Assembly (NCBI GenBank): GCA_902794405.1
Contig: CADBHI010000002.1
Location: 1-64,000, forward strand
DNA from: an uncultured Prevotellaceae bacterium
GTDB lineage: Bacteria > Bacteroidota > Bacteroidia > Bacteroidales > Bacteroidaceae
Reading direction: 5' to 3'
Length of the DNA: 64,000 nt
Part shown: in pieces, positions 1 to 9,010 of the stretch
Layout: each line of letters starts with the position of its first letter
Numbering within the stretch: the stretch's first letter is position 1
Notes under the pieces: generated by a model
Seen by the model: only the letters and a program-made list of their open reading frames with translations
What the model was told of the DNA's origin: nothing
Database searches by the model: none
Translations under genes and position numbers: made by a program

Positions 1-51
1 GCTGCCGCTGCTGTAACAGGAGTAATAACTGATCCACGCGAACTATTATGA
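1..51 (+). CDS. leuC: 3-isopropylmalate dehydratase large subunit, C-terminal end (partial)
   Basis: Only the last 16 codons lie in the window. They read AAAVTGVITDPRELL and stop at TGA (49-51). An alanine-rich stretch followed by TG.(I/F).D.R is how LeuC (aconitase-family Fe-S subunit of isopropylmalate isomerase) normally ends. The stop codon overlaps the ATG of leuD as ATGA, so the two subunits are translationally coupled. The call rests on this short tail plus the leuD neighbour; the catalytic part is outside the window. Confidence 0.8.
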   Translation, partial: AAAAVTGVITDPRELL

Positions 52-650
52 AACAGAAATTCGATATTATAACCAGTACTTGCGTGCCCCTTCCAATTGA
101 GAACGTGGACACCGACCAGATCATTCCTGCCCGTTTCCTCAAGGCAACGACCCGCGAAGAGAGGTTCTTCGGCGACAACCTCTTCCGCGACTGGCGCTAC
201 AATGCCGACGGAACGGTGGTTAAGGATTTCGTCCTTAACAACCCCACCTATTCCGGCTGCATCCTCGTGGCCGGCAAGAACTTCGGTTCGGGCAGTAGTC
301 GTGAGCATGCCGCATGGGCCATTGCGGGCTACGGCTTCCGCGTGGTGATTAGCTCGTTCTTTGCCGATATCCACAAGAACAATGAGCTGAACAACTTCGT
401 GCTGCCTGTACAGGTGAGCGAGGACTTCCTGAAGGAGCTGTTCGACAGCATCAGTCAGGACCCGAAGACCGAGGTGGAGGTGGACTTGCCTCGTCAGACC
501 GTGACCAACAAGGCAACAGGACGTAGCGAGCATTTCGACATCAACGGCTACAAGAAGCATTGCCTGATGAACGGGCTCGATGATATTGACTTCTTGATGC
601 AGAATCAAGAAAAGACAAAGGAGTGGGAACATGGAACAGAAGTTTATTGA
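48..650 (+). CDS. leuD: 3-isopropylmalate dehydratase small subunit
   Basis: LeuD is the swivel-domain subunit that works with LeuC to isomerise 2-isopropylmalate to 3-isopropylmalate in leucine synthesis; the same pair also isomerises citramalate in organisms using that route to isoleucine. At 200 residues it has the normal length. The N-terminus shows PLPIENVDTDQIIPARFLK (about residues 14-32), and the family signature GKNFGSGSSREHAAWA follows at about 76-91. The ATG at 48 overlaps the leuC stop codon. The 3' end overlaps the next gene by 20 bases, consistent with one operon. Nothing is missing. Confidence 0.96.
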   Translation: MKQKFDIITSTCVPLPIENVDTDQIIPARFLKATTREERFFGDNLFRDWRYNADGTVVKDFVLNNPTYSGCILVAGKNFGSGSSREHAAWAIAGYGFRVVISSFFADIHKNNELNNFVLPVQVSEDFLKELFDSISQDPKTEVEVDLPRQTVTNKATGRSEHFDINGYKKHCLMNGLDDIDFLMQNQEKTKEWEHGTEVY

Positions 651-2172
651 AATACTTGACTCTACTCTCCGTGACGGCGAACAGACCAACGGCGTCAGCT
701 TCCTGCCGCATGAGAAACTCATGATGGCTCGCATGCTGTTGCACGATGTCAACGTCGACCGACTGGAGGTGGGCTCGGCCCGTGTCAGCGATGGCGAGAA
801 GGATGCCGTGACCATGATTTGCCGCTATGCCCGCCAGATTGACCGTCTGGAGAGCGTGGAGGTGTTAGGATTCGTTGATGGTCATGAAAGCATCGACTGG
901 ATTGCCGATTGTGGCTGTCGCACTTTGAACCTGCTGGCCAAGGGCTCCTTGAAGCATTGTCGGCAGCAGTTGGGTAAGACGCCCGAGGAGCATATTGACA
1001 ATATCCGCCAGTCGGTGAGCTATGCCCGAGAACGGGGCATTAGTGTCAATCTGTATCTGGAGGACTGGTCGAACGGCATGAAGGATTCGCCTGACTATGT
1101 CTATCAGCTGATGGATGCTCTTGTCGACTCGGGTATCCGTCGCTTCATGCTGCCCGATACCCTCGGCATCATGAATCCCCTGCAGGTCATCGAGTACTTC
1201 CGCAAGATGGTGAAGCGCTATCCCGACACCCACTTCGATTTCCATGCCCACAACGACTATGACTTAGCCGTATCGAACTCCTTGGCTGCCGTGCTGAGTG
1301 GGGCCCGCGGACTCCATGTGACGGTCAACGGCCTGGGCGAACGTTGCGGTAATGCGCCGTTGTCGAGTGTGCAGGTGATTCTCAAGGACCAGTTCCATGC
1401 CGTGACCAATATCTGCGAGGATAAGCTGAACGCCATCAGCCGTATGGTGGAAAGCTATAGCGGTATTGCCGTGGCGCCCAATCAGCCCATCATTGGCGAC
1501 AATGTGTTTACGCAGGTGGCTGGCGTCCATGCCGACGGCGATTCCAAGGACAGGCTCTACCAGAATGACCTTGTACCCGAGCGTTTTGGCCGAAAGCGTG
1601 AGTATGCTTTGGGTAAGACCAGCGGCAAGGCTAACATCGCCAAGAACCTGGAAGAGTTGGGATTGGAGCTGACTCCAGAGCAGCAGCGTCGTGTCACAGA
1701 GCGTATTACGGAACTGGGCGACAAGAAGGAAATCGTGACGCAGGAAGACCTGCCCTACATCGTTAGCGATGTGCTGAAACATGATGCTGAGAGCGACAAC
1801 GTAAAGTTGGTAAGCTACGTCGTTTCAACGGCTTACGGTCTGAAGCCTGGAGCAAATGTCAAGGTAGAGATCAATGGTCAACAGTATGAGGCTGGTGCTA
1901 CTGGCGACGGTCAGTACGATGCCTTTGTCAAGGCCTTGCGCTTCATTTACCGTAAGTACCTCGATCGTACATTCCCCTTGTTGCAGAACTATGCTGTCAG
2001 TATTCCTCCCGGTGGTCGTACCGATGCCCTTGTGCAGACCGTCATCACCTGGAACGACAATGGCCGCCTGCTCCGTACCAGAGGCCTTGATGCCGACCAG
2101 ACCGAAGCAGCCATTAAGGCTACGTTCAAGATGCTGAACATCATTGAAAGCGAACTATCAAAGGAATTGTAA
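631..2172 (+). CDS. 2-isopropylmalate synthase / citramalate synthase family enzyme
   Basis: A 513-residue member of the DRE-TIM acyltransferase family that condenses acetyl-CoA with a 2-oxo acid. Visible are the STLRDGEQ catalytic/metal motif (about 11-18), the metal-binding HAHND (about 204-208), VNGLGERCGN (about 233-242) and a C-terminal LeuA-type regulatory domain (about 370-510). The first motif and the metal box resemble the citramalate/homocitrate-type branch as much as classical LeuA. It sits between leuD and leuB, so it could supply citramalate for LeuCD and LeuB to convert to 2-oxobutyrate, or it could be a second LeuA. The sequence alone does not settle the substrate. The ATG lies inside the end of leuD (20-base overlap). 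Confidence 0.85.
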   Translation: MEQKFIEILDSTLRDGEQTNGVSFLPHEKLMMARMLLHDVNVDRLEVGSARVSDGEKDAVTMICRYARQIDRLESVEVLGFVDGHESIDWIADCGCRTLNLLAKGSLKHCRQQLGKTPEEHIDNIRQSVSYARERGISVNLYLEDWSNGMKDSPDYVYQLMDALVDSGIRRFMLPDTLGIMNPLQVIEYFRKMVKRYPDTHFDFHAHNDYDLAVSNSLAAVLSGARGLHVTVNGLGERCGNAPLSSVQVILKDQFHAVTNICEDKLNAISRMVESYSGIAVAPNQPIIGDNVFTQVAGVHADGDSKDRLYQNDLVPERFGRKREYALGKTSGKANIAKNLEELGLELTPEQQRRVTERITELGDKKEIVTQEDLPYIVSDVLKHDAESDNVKLVSYVVSTAYGLKPGANVKVEINGQQYEAGATGDGQYDAFVKALRFIYRKYLDRTFPLLQNYAVSIPPGGRTDALVQTVITWNDNGRLLRTRGLDADQTEAAIKATFKMLNIIESELSKEL

Positions 2173-2213
2173 GTTGAAAAAAGGAAATTGCTAAATAGTA
2201 AAAAGACAATAAT

Positions 2214-3275
2214 ATGGATTTAAGAATTGCCATCCTTCCGGGCGACGGTATAGGTCCGGAGATCATGAAGCAGGGCGTTGCCGTGCTCGATGCCATTGCT
2301 GCAAAGTGCGGCCATCATTTTACTTACGAAGAGGCCATCTGTGGTGCCCATGCCATCGAGGCTGTTGGTGACCCGTATCCCGAAGCTACCCATGAGGCCT
2401 GCATGAGAGCCGATGCCGTGCTCTTTGCTGCCGTGGGCGATCTGAAGTACGACAACGACCCGACGGCAAAGGTGCGGCCCGAGACGGGACTGCTGGCTAT
2501 GCGCAAGAAGTTGGGACTCTATGCCAATGTGCGCCCGGTTGCCACCTTCGATTGCCTGCTGCATAAGTCGCCGTTGAAGGAGGAGTTGTTGCGCGGAGCC
2601 GATTTCGTGGTTATCCGTGAACTCACCGGAGGTATGTATTTCGGTGAGAAGCATCAGGACAACGATATGGCCTACGACACCAATATCTATACGCGTCCTG
2701 AAATTGAACGCATCCTGAAGGTGGCCTTCGAGATGGCTATGACCCGCAGTAAGCATCTGACCGTCGTTGATAAGGCCAATGTGCTGGCCAGCAGCCGACT
2801 GTGGCGTCAGGTTGCCAAGGAAATGGAACCGCAGTACCCAGAGGTGAAGACCGATTACATGTTCATCGACAATGCCTCAATGCGGGTGCTGACTGAGCCC
2901 CGCTTCTTCGACGTGATTGTAACTGAGAATACCTTTGGCGACATCCTCACCGACGAGACCTCGTGCATTACCGGCTCTATGGGCCTGCAGCCCTCGTCGT
3001 CGTTGGGCGAGCATACGCCGTTGTTTGAACCCGTCCACGGTTCGTGGCCTCAGGCTGCTGGTCAGAATCTGGCCAATCCGCTTGCGCAGATACTGTCGGC
3101 TGCCATGTTGTTGGAGCACTTTGGCTTGAATGCTGAGGGGCAGCTGATACGGCAGGCCGTAGAAGCCTCGCTGAATGCGAATGTCCGTACTCCTGAAATT
3201 CAGGTGAAGGGAGGTGATAATTATGGTACGCGCGAGGTAGGAGAGTGGATTGTCAACTACATCAAGAAAGCGTAA
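2214..3275 (+). CDS. leuB: 3-isopropylmalate dehydrogenase
   Basis: LeuB oxidatively decarboxylates 3-isopropylmalate to 2-oxoisocaproate with NAD. The 353-residue product shows the N-terminal GDGIGPEI (about 10-17), [21 protein letters not shown] (substrate region), the hallmark [12 protein letters not shown] (about 134-145), and the metal/NAD motif [12 protein letters not shown] (about 236-247). These distinguish it from isocitrate and tartrate dehydrogenases of the same fold. It follows the synthase-like gene after 41 bases and ends the operon. The convergent addB-type gene ends only 18 bases away, and no hairpin terminator is visible between them. Confidence 0.95.
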   Translation: MDLRIAILPGDGIGPEIMKQGVAVLDAIAAKCGHHFTYEEAICGAHAIEAVGDPYPEATHEACMRADAVLFAAVGDLKYDNDPTAKVRPETGLLAMRKKLGLYANVRPVATFDCLLHKSPLKEELLRGADFVVIRELTGGMYFGEKHQDNDMAYDTNIYTRPEIERILKVAFEMAMTRSKHLTVVDKANVLASSRLWRQVAKEMEPQYPEVKTDYMFIDNASMRVLTEPRFFDVIVTENTFGDILTDETSCITGSMGLQPSSSLGEHTPLFEPVHGSWPQAAGQNLANPLAQILSAAMLLEHFGLNAEGQLIRQAVEASLNANVRTPEIQVKGGDNYGTREVGEWIVNYIKKA

Positions 3276-3293
3276 CCACCTACTAAAGCCTGT

Positions 3294-5906
3294 TTACAGC
3301 CCGCAAAGCGAAGCATAGGGACAGGTGTGGCAGCGGTCGGTGTCGTCGGTTGGAACGAAAGTCAGGGATGGATTGAATATCTCGTCGATTTTCTGAACAA
3401 GCAACCTGACGAACTGATCGCCGTCTGCTGTTGCTACGTCGTTGATGTATTCGTTGCCAAACTTCAGAATGGGGTTGTAGTCGTCGGTGCCGGCATGCTG
3501 GATGAAAAGCAGGGCTGGTGCAACAGGCAGCTGGCTGTTGCGGCGAAGGATGCGGGCATAGAGCAGGGTTTGCAGGTAGTAGTCGTTATGGTTACGCAGC
3601 TTGGAGCTGTCGAAGATGTCGTCAACGGTCTTGAGGGGTTGTAGCTTGGATGCTCCCGTCTTGTAGTCGATAATGCGTATTTGTTCGCCATCGCCATTGT
3701 TGATGCAGTCAATGCGGTCGGCGCGACCTCCAATGTTGGTAGTGATGCCGAGGGCGCTGATGGGCAGCGGCTGAAGGATGTCTTTCTCTAACTGAAGGAT
3801 GGTGAAGGGAGCCAGTCGGCGGTCAACCTCAACCAGTTGGCGCAGGTAATGGATGATGACTTCGCGGTTGATAACGGCCAGGCCGCCAGTGGGCACATGG
3901 CCGTGGAATTCTTGGTTGAATGCTTCATCGACAGCCCTTTCAATGTCTACTTTGGTCTTAAGCAGTTGTTCAAGGTCTGAGGCAAGGATGTGCGGACTCT
4001 TTTGCATGAGTCGTTCATAGAGCATCTGAGCGGCGTTATGAAAGATGTTGCCAAAGATGCGGTTGTCGATGACGCCGTCCTCGGTGTCGTCAGGTTCCCG
4101 AAGGCCTTCCACATAGCAATAGTAGAACTGTAGGGGACAGCGCATATAGCGGTTGATGGCCGTTGGTGAAAACGTGGAATTCGAGAACCGTTGACGCAGG
4201 GTGTCCATCATTTCAGGCGTCTTGGCGATAGGGCGCGGATGCTGGAGCGTATATTGCTGACCTCCTTGCAGCGTTCTCTGCCCGATGGTGTGATAATGGT
4301 CTTCCACTAACAGTTGGAGGATGAAACGGCTCATTTCTGCTGTCTGTCCGTCAGTAGTGGCGTTGTTGTAGACGATGGTGACATCCTTTGCACGACTGAG
4401 CAGCCGATAGAAATAGTAGGCATAGATAGCAGCCTTGTGGTCGACGGTCGTCAGTCCGAAGGCCCGACGCAGAGAGTAGGGGATGAATGAAGAGTCGGTG
4501 ATGCCCCGAGGCAGGTTGCCCTCGTTGGCTGACAGCAGTAGCAAGTGGTCGAAGTCAAGGTTGCGTGTCTCGAGCACGCCCATAATCTGTAACCCTACAG
4601 CAGGTTCGCCATGGAAGGGGATAGAGGTTTGCTGAATGAGCTGTGCCACTAATCGTCCAAGGGTGATGTTGTCAACCGTCAGGTCACCTGCATCGATAAG
4701 TGTCTGCAAGCGGTTGAGCAAAGTATAGGTGCGGAACAGAGCTTCTGCCGTCAATGGATTAGCGGTTGTGTTGTCAGTTGCCTGTGCCTGTTCTTTGACA
4801 TAGGAAATGACCTGGTTGAGGCTGTGGTCGCGGAGCATACGCTGGACAAGCGAGGCAATAGGTGTCTGAGCAAGGGGGTAGCCGGTGGTAATGTTGACAT
4901 GCTCCACCTCATCAGGCAGACAATGGATGACCGTCTGGAGTAAACCTTCGTTGCAGAGTACGATGGCCGTGTGGCGTCCGGCATGGATGCGCTCGCCCTC
5001 TTGCAACCATTGGTTGACGTAACGTGCCTGGATATCCTCGGTAGGGGCGCTGACCAGATGGATGGTCTTGGGATGCTGGAAATTGCGGTAGATGGCATCA
5101 GCATCAGTAGGCAACTCGTTAGGGAACTGACTGAGGTATTGGCCGATGAAGTGACCCGCTTCGGAGTGCATATAGGCATGGTCGAAGTCCCAGTAGAAGA
5201 ATGCCTTGCCGTCGGCCTTGAGCCGCTGGAAGAGCCGTTGTTCGACGACCTGCAGCAGATTGAAGCCGACGAAAAGATAACGATCGTACTGGAAAGTGAG
5301 GCTTTCGTCTTCAGCCACCTGTCGGTAGAGGGCGCCCTCATAGGCAAGTCCCTGGTTGGCCAGTCGCTGATTGAAGTCTTGATAGATGCTGCCCATGCGT
5401 GACCAAAGTCGCAGGAAACGCTCTTTGAGAAGCGTGTTCTGGTCGTCGCTGAAGTTAGCGAAGAACTTGCGGATGACAGCTTTTTGTTCGTCATTGAGGT
5501 AGCTGATGTCGTCGAACTCATGGATGTCGCGGAGATTGGCAAACACCTTTTCGGCTGGTGCCATGTTCTTGTCGATGTCGTCAAAGTCGGTAATCAGTAG
5601 CTGTCCCCAACCATAGAAATGGTCAAGCGTCATGTTTTCCTCGAAGCCGGTCACTTCGGAATAGGAACGGAAAAGGTCGCAGACGAGCTTGATGGGGTCG
5701 GCGACTTTCAGCTTGGAATGACGGCGGAAGAGCTCGCTGATGGTGATGTAGGTTGGCGACCATAGGGGACGTCCTGCTAAGCGAGCAAGTGCATCGTTCA
5801 GGAACAGCGAGGCGCGCTTGTTAGGAAATACAACTGCGGTATGGGCCAGTTGGGTGCCGTATTTGCTGATGATATCTTCTGCTACGTATTCAAGGAATGT
5901 CTTCAT
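3294..5906 (-). CDS. addB: AddB-type helicase-nuclease subunit (PD-(D/E)XK, Fe-S)
   Basis: An 870-residue partner of the helicase-nuclease that follows it in sequence. The N-terminus starts like inactivated AddB helicase domains (VVFPNKRASLFLNDAL, about 23-38). The C-terminal third carries a RecB-type nuclease core: GGRADRID (about 727) then IIDYKTG (about 745). Cysteines resembling the AddB iron-sulfur staple are present: one in YMRCPLQFYY (about 586) and CHTCPYASLC near the extreme C-terminus. Such complexes process double-strand ends for recombination. Its start overlaps the stop of the AddA-type gene by 4 bases, so the two are made together. The family is divergent in Bacteroidota, so the symbol is by analogy. 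Confidence 0.85.
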   Translation of the reverse strand: MKTFLEYVAEDIISKYGTQLAHTAVVFPNKRASLFLNDALARLAGRPLWSPTYITISELFRRHSKLKVADPIKLVCDLFRSYSEVTGFEENMTLDHFYGWGQLLITDFDDIDKNMAPAEKVFANLRDIHEFDDISYLNDEQKAVIRKFFANFSDDQNTLLKERFLRLWSRMGSIYQDFNQRLANQGLAYEGALYRQVAEDESLTFQYDRYLFVGFNLLQVVEQRLFQRLKADGKAFFYWDFDHAYMHSEAGHFIGQYLSQFPNELPTDADAIYRNFQHPKTIHLVSAPTEDIQARYVNQWLQEGERIHAGRHTAIVLCNEGLLQTVIHCLPDEVEHVNITTGYPLAQTPIASLVQRMLRDHSLNQVISYVKEQAQATDNTTANPLTAEALFRTYTLLNRLQTLIDAGDLTVDNITLGRLVAQLIQQTSIPFHGEPAVGLQIMGVLETRNLDFDHLLLLSANEGNLPRGITDSSFIPYSLRRAFGLTTVDHKAAIYAYYFYRLLSRAKDVTIVYNNATTDGQTAEMSRFILQLLVEDHYHTIGQRTLQGGQQYTLQHPRPIAKTPEMMDTLRQRFSNSTFSPTAINRYMRCPLQFYYCYVEGLREPDDTEDGVIDNRIFGNIFHNAAQMLYERLMQKSPHILASDLEQLLKTKVDIERAVDEAFNQEFHGHVPTGGLAVINREVIIHYLRQLVEVDRRLAPFTILQLEKDILQPLPISALGITTNIGGRADRIDCINNGDGEQIRIIDYKTGASKLQPLKTVDDIFDSSKLRNHNDYYLQTLLYARILRRNSQLPVAPALLFIQHAGTDDYNPILKFGNEYINDVATADGDQFVRLLVQKIDEIFNPSLTFVPTDDTDRCHTCPYASLCGL

Positions 5907-8900
5907 GCTTTTACTTCTTCAATGATGTTGCTATATACGTACCACAGGAAACCTTGAACGTTCTTGTGGCCCATGGCTTCTATGAGTTGCATGTATTGCC
6001 GCACTTGGTCATGATAATCGGGGTTGGGACGTCCGAACTTGAAGTCGACTACCACCCACTTCGTGCCGTCGGTCATGACACGGTCGGGACGCCGTTCAAT
6101 TACCTCACCATCTTCTATGCTGAGGATGGTACACTCGTTGAAGAGGGTCCAGTGCCCGTCGAACCATTCCGCCACCTTGGGGTGCTCCAGGCGACGACGG
6201 AGCATGGTGGTGATGCGCTCAAGGGTAATGTCGTTGTCGTAGATAATGCCCTCGCTCTCCAGTTCATGCAGGGCATTGTCAATGTCGGCGGTGGTATGGA
6301 TAGTGGAGAAAATACGGTGCAGAATACTTCCCATCTGAATATAGCTGTTACCATCGTTCTGCTCGTCATCGCCGTTGATAAAGTCGCGGCTTTGGTTACT
6401 TTGGCGGAATTCCGACTTGGTAGCATGGGTAATCATGCTAACGTGGAAAGGTTCCGACGGTTGCAGGAAAGGATTGTCGGTGTCGGCTTTCTTTGAATCG
6501 GGGATATAGCCTAAAGTGCCATATTCGAAGGTGATGGCGCTGTCTTTATCGTCAATCCCCGTAATAGTACCTATCGGCAGCGAAGGCAACGTCTGCTCGA
6601 TAATTTCGGAACGAGAGTTCTTGGCACCTCGCTTTCCGATGACGAAAAGTCCGCTGCGGGCACGGGTGAAAGCGACATAAAGCAGATTCAGATTGTCAAC
6701 GACGTTCTGCAGATGCTCGTGGTGATAGTCATCTTCGTAGATAGTGCCCTTCATTCCCTTTTGGCTATAGTCGATGGGTGCCAATGGCAAGTCGTTGAAA
6801 GGTTCTTCCGAGGGCTGGCACCATAACACATTTCCCATTTTCTCCAACTGCCAGTCGCAGAAGGGACAGATGACGTAATCGAACTCCAGCCCCTTGGATT
6901 TATGGATGCTGATGATGCGTATGCCGTTAGTGACATCGCTCTGAATGGTTTTTGCACAGAGCTCGCTGTCCCACAAGTGCAGGAAGTCACCGATGGTGGC
7001 TGGATTGTCTGTCGTATATTTCCGTAGTTGGTCAAAGAAGGCGCACACATAAGCTGTCTGACTGTCAAACTGGTCGAGATGGAAGTCGGCAAACAACCTC
7101 TCAACTAATTCATAGAGTGACAGCGAGGCGTCGTCTGGGAGACTGTAGTCAGGACAAGTCTTATGAAGGTATGCTCGGGCGATATGATCCGTGGGATTGT
7201 TGATGGCCCGTAATGCTTGTATGACAATGTTGACTGGTTGCGAGGCATCTAAGCGGAAGGCTTCATCACTGACAATACTGACCTCGGACTGATGTTCGGC
7301 AAAGAATTTGGCAATGAGCGGTATATAGCTGTTGGTCCGTACAAGTATGGCTATCTTACTCTGCGGAATGCCTTGTGCCCGGAGTTCGTCAATGGTGTCT
7401 GCCATGTGTAAGAGTGTCTGCTGCTGGTAGTCGTCATTAGGCAGTAGCTCCATGCGGACAAAGCCTGTTTGAGGTTTGTCGTCTGGTATTTCCTGACTGA
7501 CTTGGTCATAGGCGCGCTGTAGTTGGTCGGATTCCGGCATCTCTTTCAGCTTTTCATATTCCAAACGGGCTGCTTCTGTGAAGAAAGCGTTGTTGAAATC
7601 AATGATATGACGATCCGAACGGCGGTTGATGGCCAAGGGCTCTGTATGGACCATCTCCTCGGAGAATTGCTGCTCGATATCGTTGAGCAGTCGCCAGTCG
7701 CCGCTGCGCCAGCGGTAGATGCTTTGTTTGACATCACCCACGATAAGGTTTTCGCTGCCCGTATGACTCATGGTTTCTAACAGGAGGACACGGAAATTCT
7801 GCCATTGCACAGTTGAGGTGTCCTGAAACTCGTCTATCATGACGTGCTCCAACTGTGTACCGATTTTCTCAAAGATAAAGGGTGAGTCGGCATCGCTGAT
7901 AAGGTCATGAAGTAGTTTCTGCGTATCGCTGAGCAGAAAGCGGTTCGCTTCGTCGTTGAGTTCGCGTACCTTATTTTCTATACTGCTCAATAAACGTACC
8001 TGGTTCAGGTGGCGTAAGGTGAGTACTGCCGATTGATAAAGGAGCCATTGGCGTGGACGCTCCTCAACGGCATAGCGGAGAATATTGCCTAATTCGCCAT
8101 CGGCCAGCATGTGAATGAGTTCCCGACGTTCGTGGGTCTTGGTGTACCATTTCGTGGGATCGTCCAAACAGTTGGCAACGGTTTGGTTGACAATGCTATC
8201 GTCAAACGTGCCGCTCTGTAGCTTATAGAAGAAACTGGCAATGCCCCGTTTCTTGTTGGCAAGGTCATCGGGGGTGAGGCCTTCTGCCTCTAAAGTCTCG
8301 AAGAAGGAATTGGCGATGAAGATCATCCGTTCCTTGGCAGCATCTCGTATTTCACGAAGTGTTTGGGTATAGCGGTTGAAGAAATCTTCTTGTTGCAGCT
8401 TTTGGTTGAGTTCCTTGCTGATCTCTTTATAGTAGTCACGGAAGATGGTCTTTCCGAAACCCTTGATTTGGCCGATGACGTTCCATGAACGATCGTCGCT
8501 GATGTTCTCCATGATATACTTCAAAATCCACTGAAGCATTACATCGGTGGTCTTTAAGTCTTCTATCAGCTTATCGACAGCCAACTCCTCCACCTGTGAG
8601 TCATTTAGCTCTATCCGGAGATTGGTGGTGAGGTCAAGCTCGCGTGCCAGGTTTCGCAGTACGCTTTGGAAAAACGTATCGATGGTCATCACCCGGAAGT
8701 GATTATAGTTATGTAGCAGCAGCGAGAGGGCTTTGCCGGCACGTTCACTTACAAACTCTGGTGAGGCATCGAGGGCACGGCATACCTCTTTGGTGTAGCT
8801 CTTTGAATCTGGTAGCTGCTTCCAGATGCCATAGAGTTGGCTTAGTATACGCGTTTTCATTTCCTCGGTGGCCTTATTGGTAAAGGTGACAGCGAGAATA

Positions 8901-9010
8901 TGACGGTACGTTAGCGGATTCTGTACCAAAAGTTTGATGTAATGTACGGCCAGGGAAAAGGTCTTTCCACTGCCTGCCGATGCTTTGTATACGGTTAGTG
9001 GTTTTACCAT
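5903..9010 (-). CDS. addA: AddA/RecB-type UvrD-family helicase-nuclease
   Basis: A 1035-residue SF1A helicase with a C-terminal nuclease. Motifs in order: Walker A KASAGSGKTFSLAVHYIK (about 9-26), motif Ia VTFTNKATEEMK (about 42), motif II MIDEFQDTS (about 393), motif III VGDVKQSIYRWRSGDW, motif V HKSKGLEFDYVICPF (about 703), motif VI YVAFTRAR (about 780). Near the end RRPDRVM...VVVDFKFGRP with a following QVRQYMQL supplies the PD-(D/E)XK and QxxxY nuclease elements. With the adjacent AddB-type subunit it should resect double-strand breaks. It overlaps the upstream DUF5686 gene by 7 bases and the downstream AddB-type gene by 4. Confidence 0.92.
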   Translation of the reverse strand: MVKPLTVYKASAGSGKTFSLAVHYIKLLVQNPLTYRHILAVTFTNKATEEMKTRILSQLYGIWKQLPDSKSYTKEVCRALDASPEFVSERAGKALSLLLHNYNHFRVMTIDTFFQSVLRNLARELDLTTNLRIELNDSQVEELAVDKLIEDLKTTDVMLQWILKYIMENISDDRSWNVIGQIKGFGKTIFRDYYKEISKELNQKLQQEDFFNRYTQTLREIRDAAKERMIFIANSFFETLEAEGLTPDDLANKKRGIASFFYKLQSGTFDDSIVNQTVANCLDDPTKWYTKTHERRELIHMLADGELGNILRYAVEERPRQWLLYQSAVLTLRHLNQVRLLSSIENKVRELNDEANRFLLSDTQKLLHDLISDADSPFIFEKIGTQLEHVMIDEFQDTSTVQWQNFRVLLLETMSHTGSENLIVGDVKQSIYRWRSGDWRLLNDIEQQFSEEMVHTEPLAINRRSDRHIIDFNNAFFTEAARLEYEKLKEMPESDQLQRAYDQVSQEIPDDKPQTGFVRMELLPNDDYQQQTLLHMADTIDELRAQGIPQSKIAILVRTNSYIPLIAKFFAEHQSEVSIVSDEAFRLDASQPVNIVIQALRAINNPTDHIARAYLHKTCPDYSLPDDASLSLYELVERLFADFHLDQFDSQTAYVCAFFDQLRKYTTDNPATIGDFLHLWDSELCAKTIQSDVTNGIRIISIHKSKGLEFDYVICPFCDWQLEKMGNVLWCQPSEEPFNDLPLAPIDYSQKGMKGTIYEDDYHHEHLQNVVDNLNLLYVAFTRARSGLFVIGKRGAKNSRSEIIEQTLPSLPIGTITGIDDKDSAITFEYGTLGYIPDSKKADTDNPFLQPSEPFHVSMITHATKSEFRQSNQSRDFINGDDEQNDGNSYIQMGSILHRIFSTIHTTADIDNALHELESEGIIYDNDITLERITTMLRRRLEHPKVAEWFDGHWTLFNECTILSIEDGEVIERRPDRVMTDGTKWVVVDFKFGRPNPDYHDQVRQYMQLIEAMGHKNVQGFLWYVYSNIIEEVKA

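Noticed and set aside
865..1782. Long minus-strand frames (128 and 172 codons) opposite the synthase-like gene
   Set aside because: Typical mirror frames of a GC-biased gene; the plus-strand product has full enzyme motifs.
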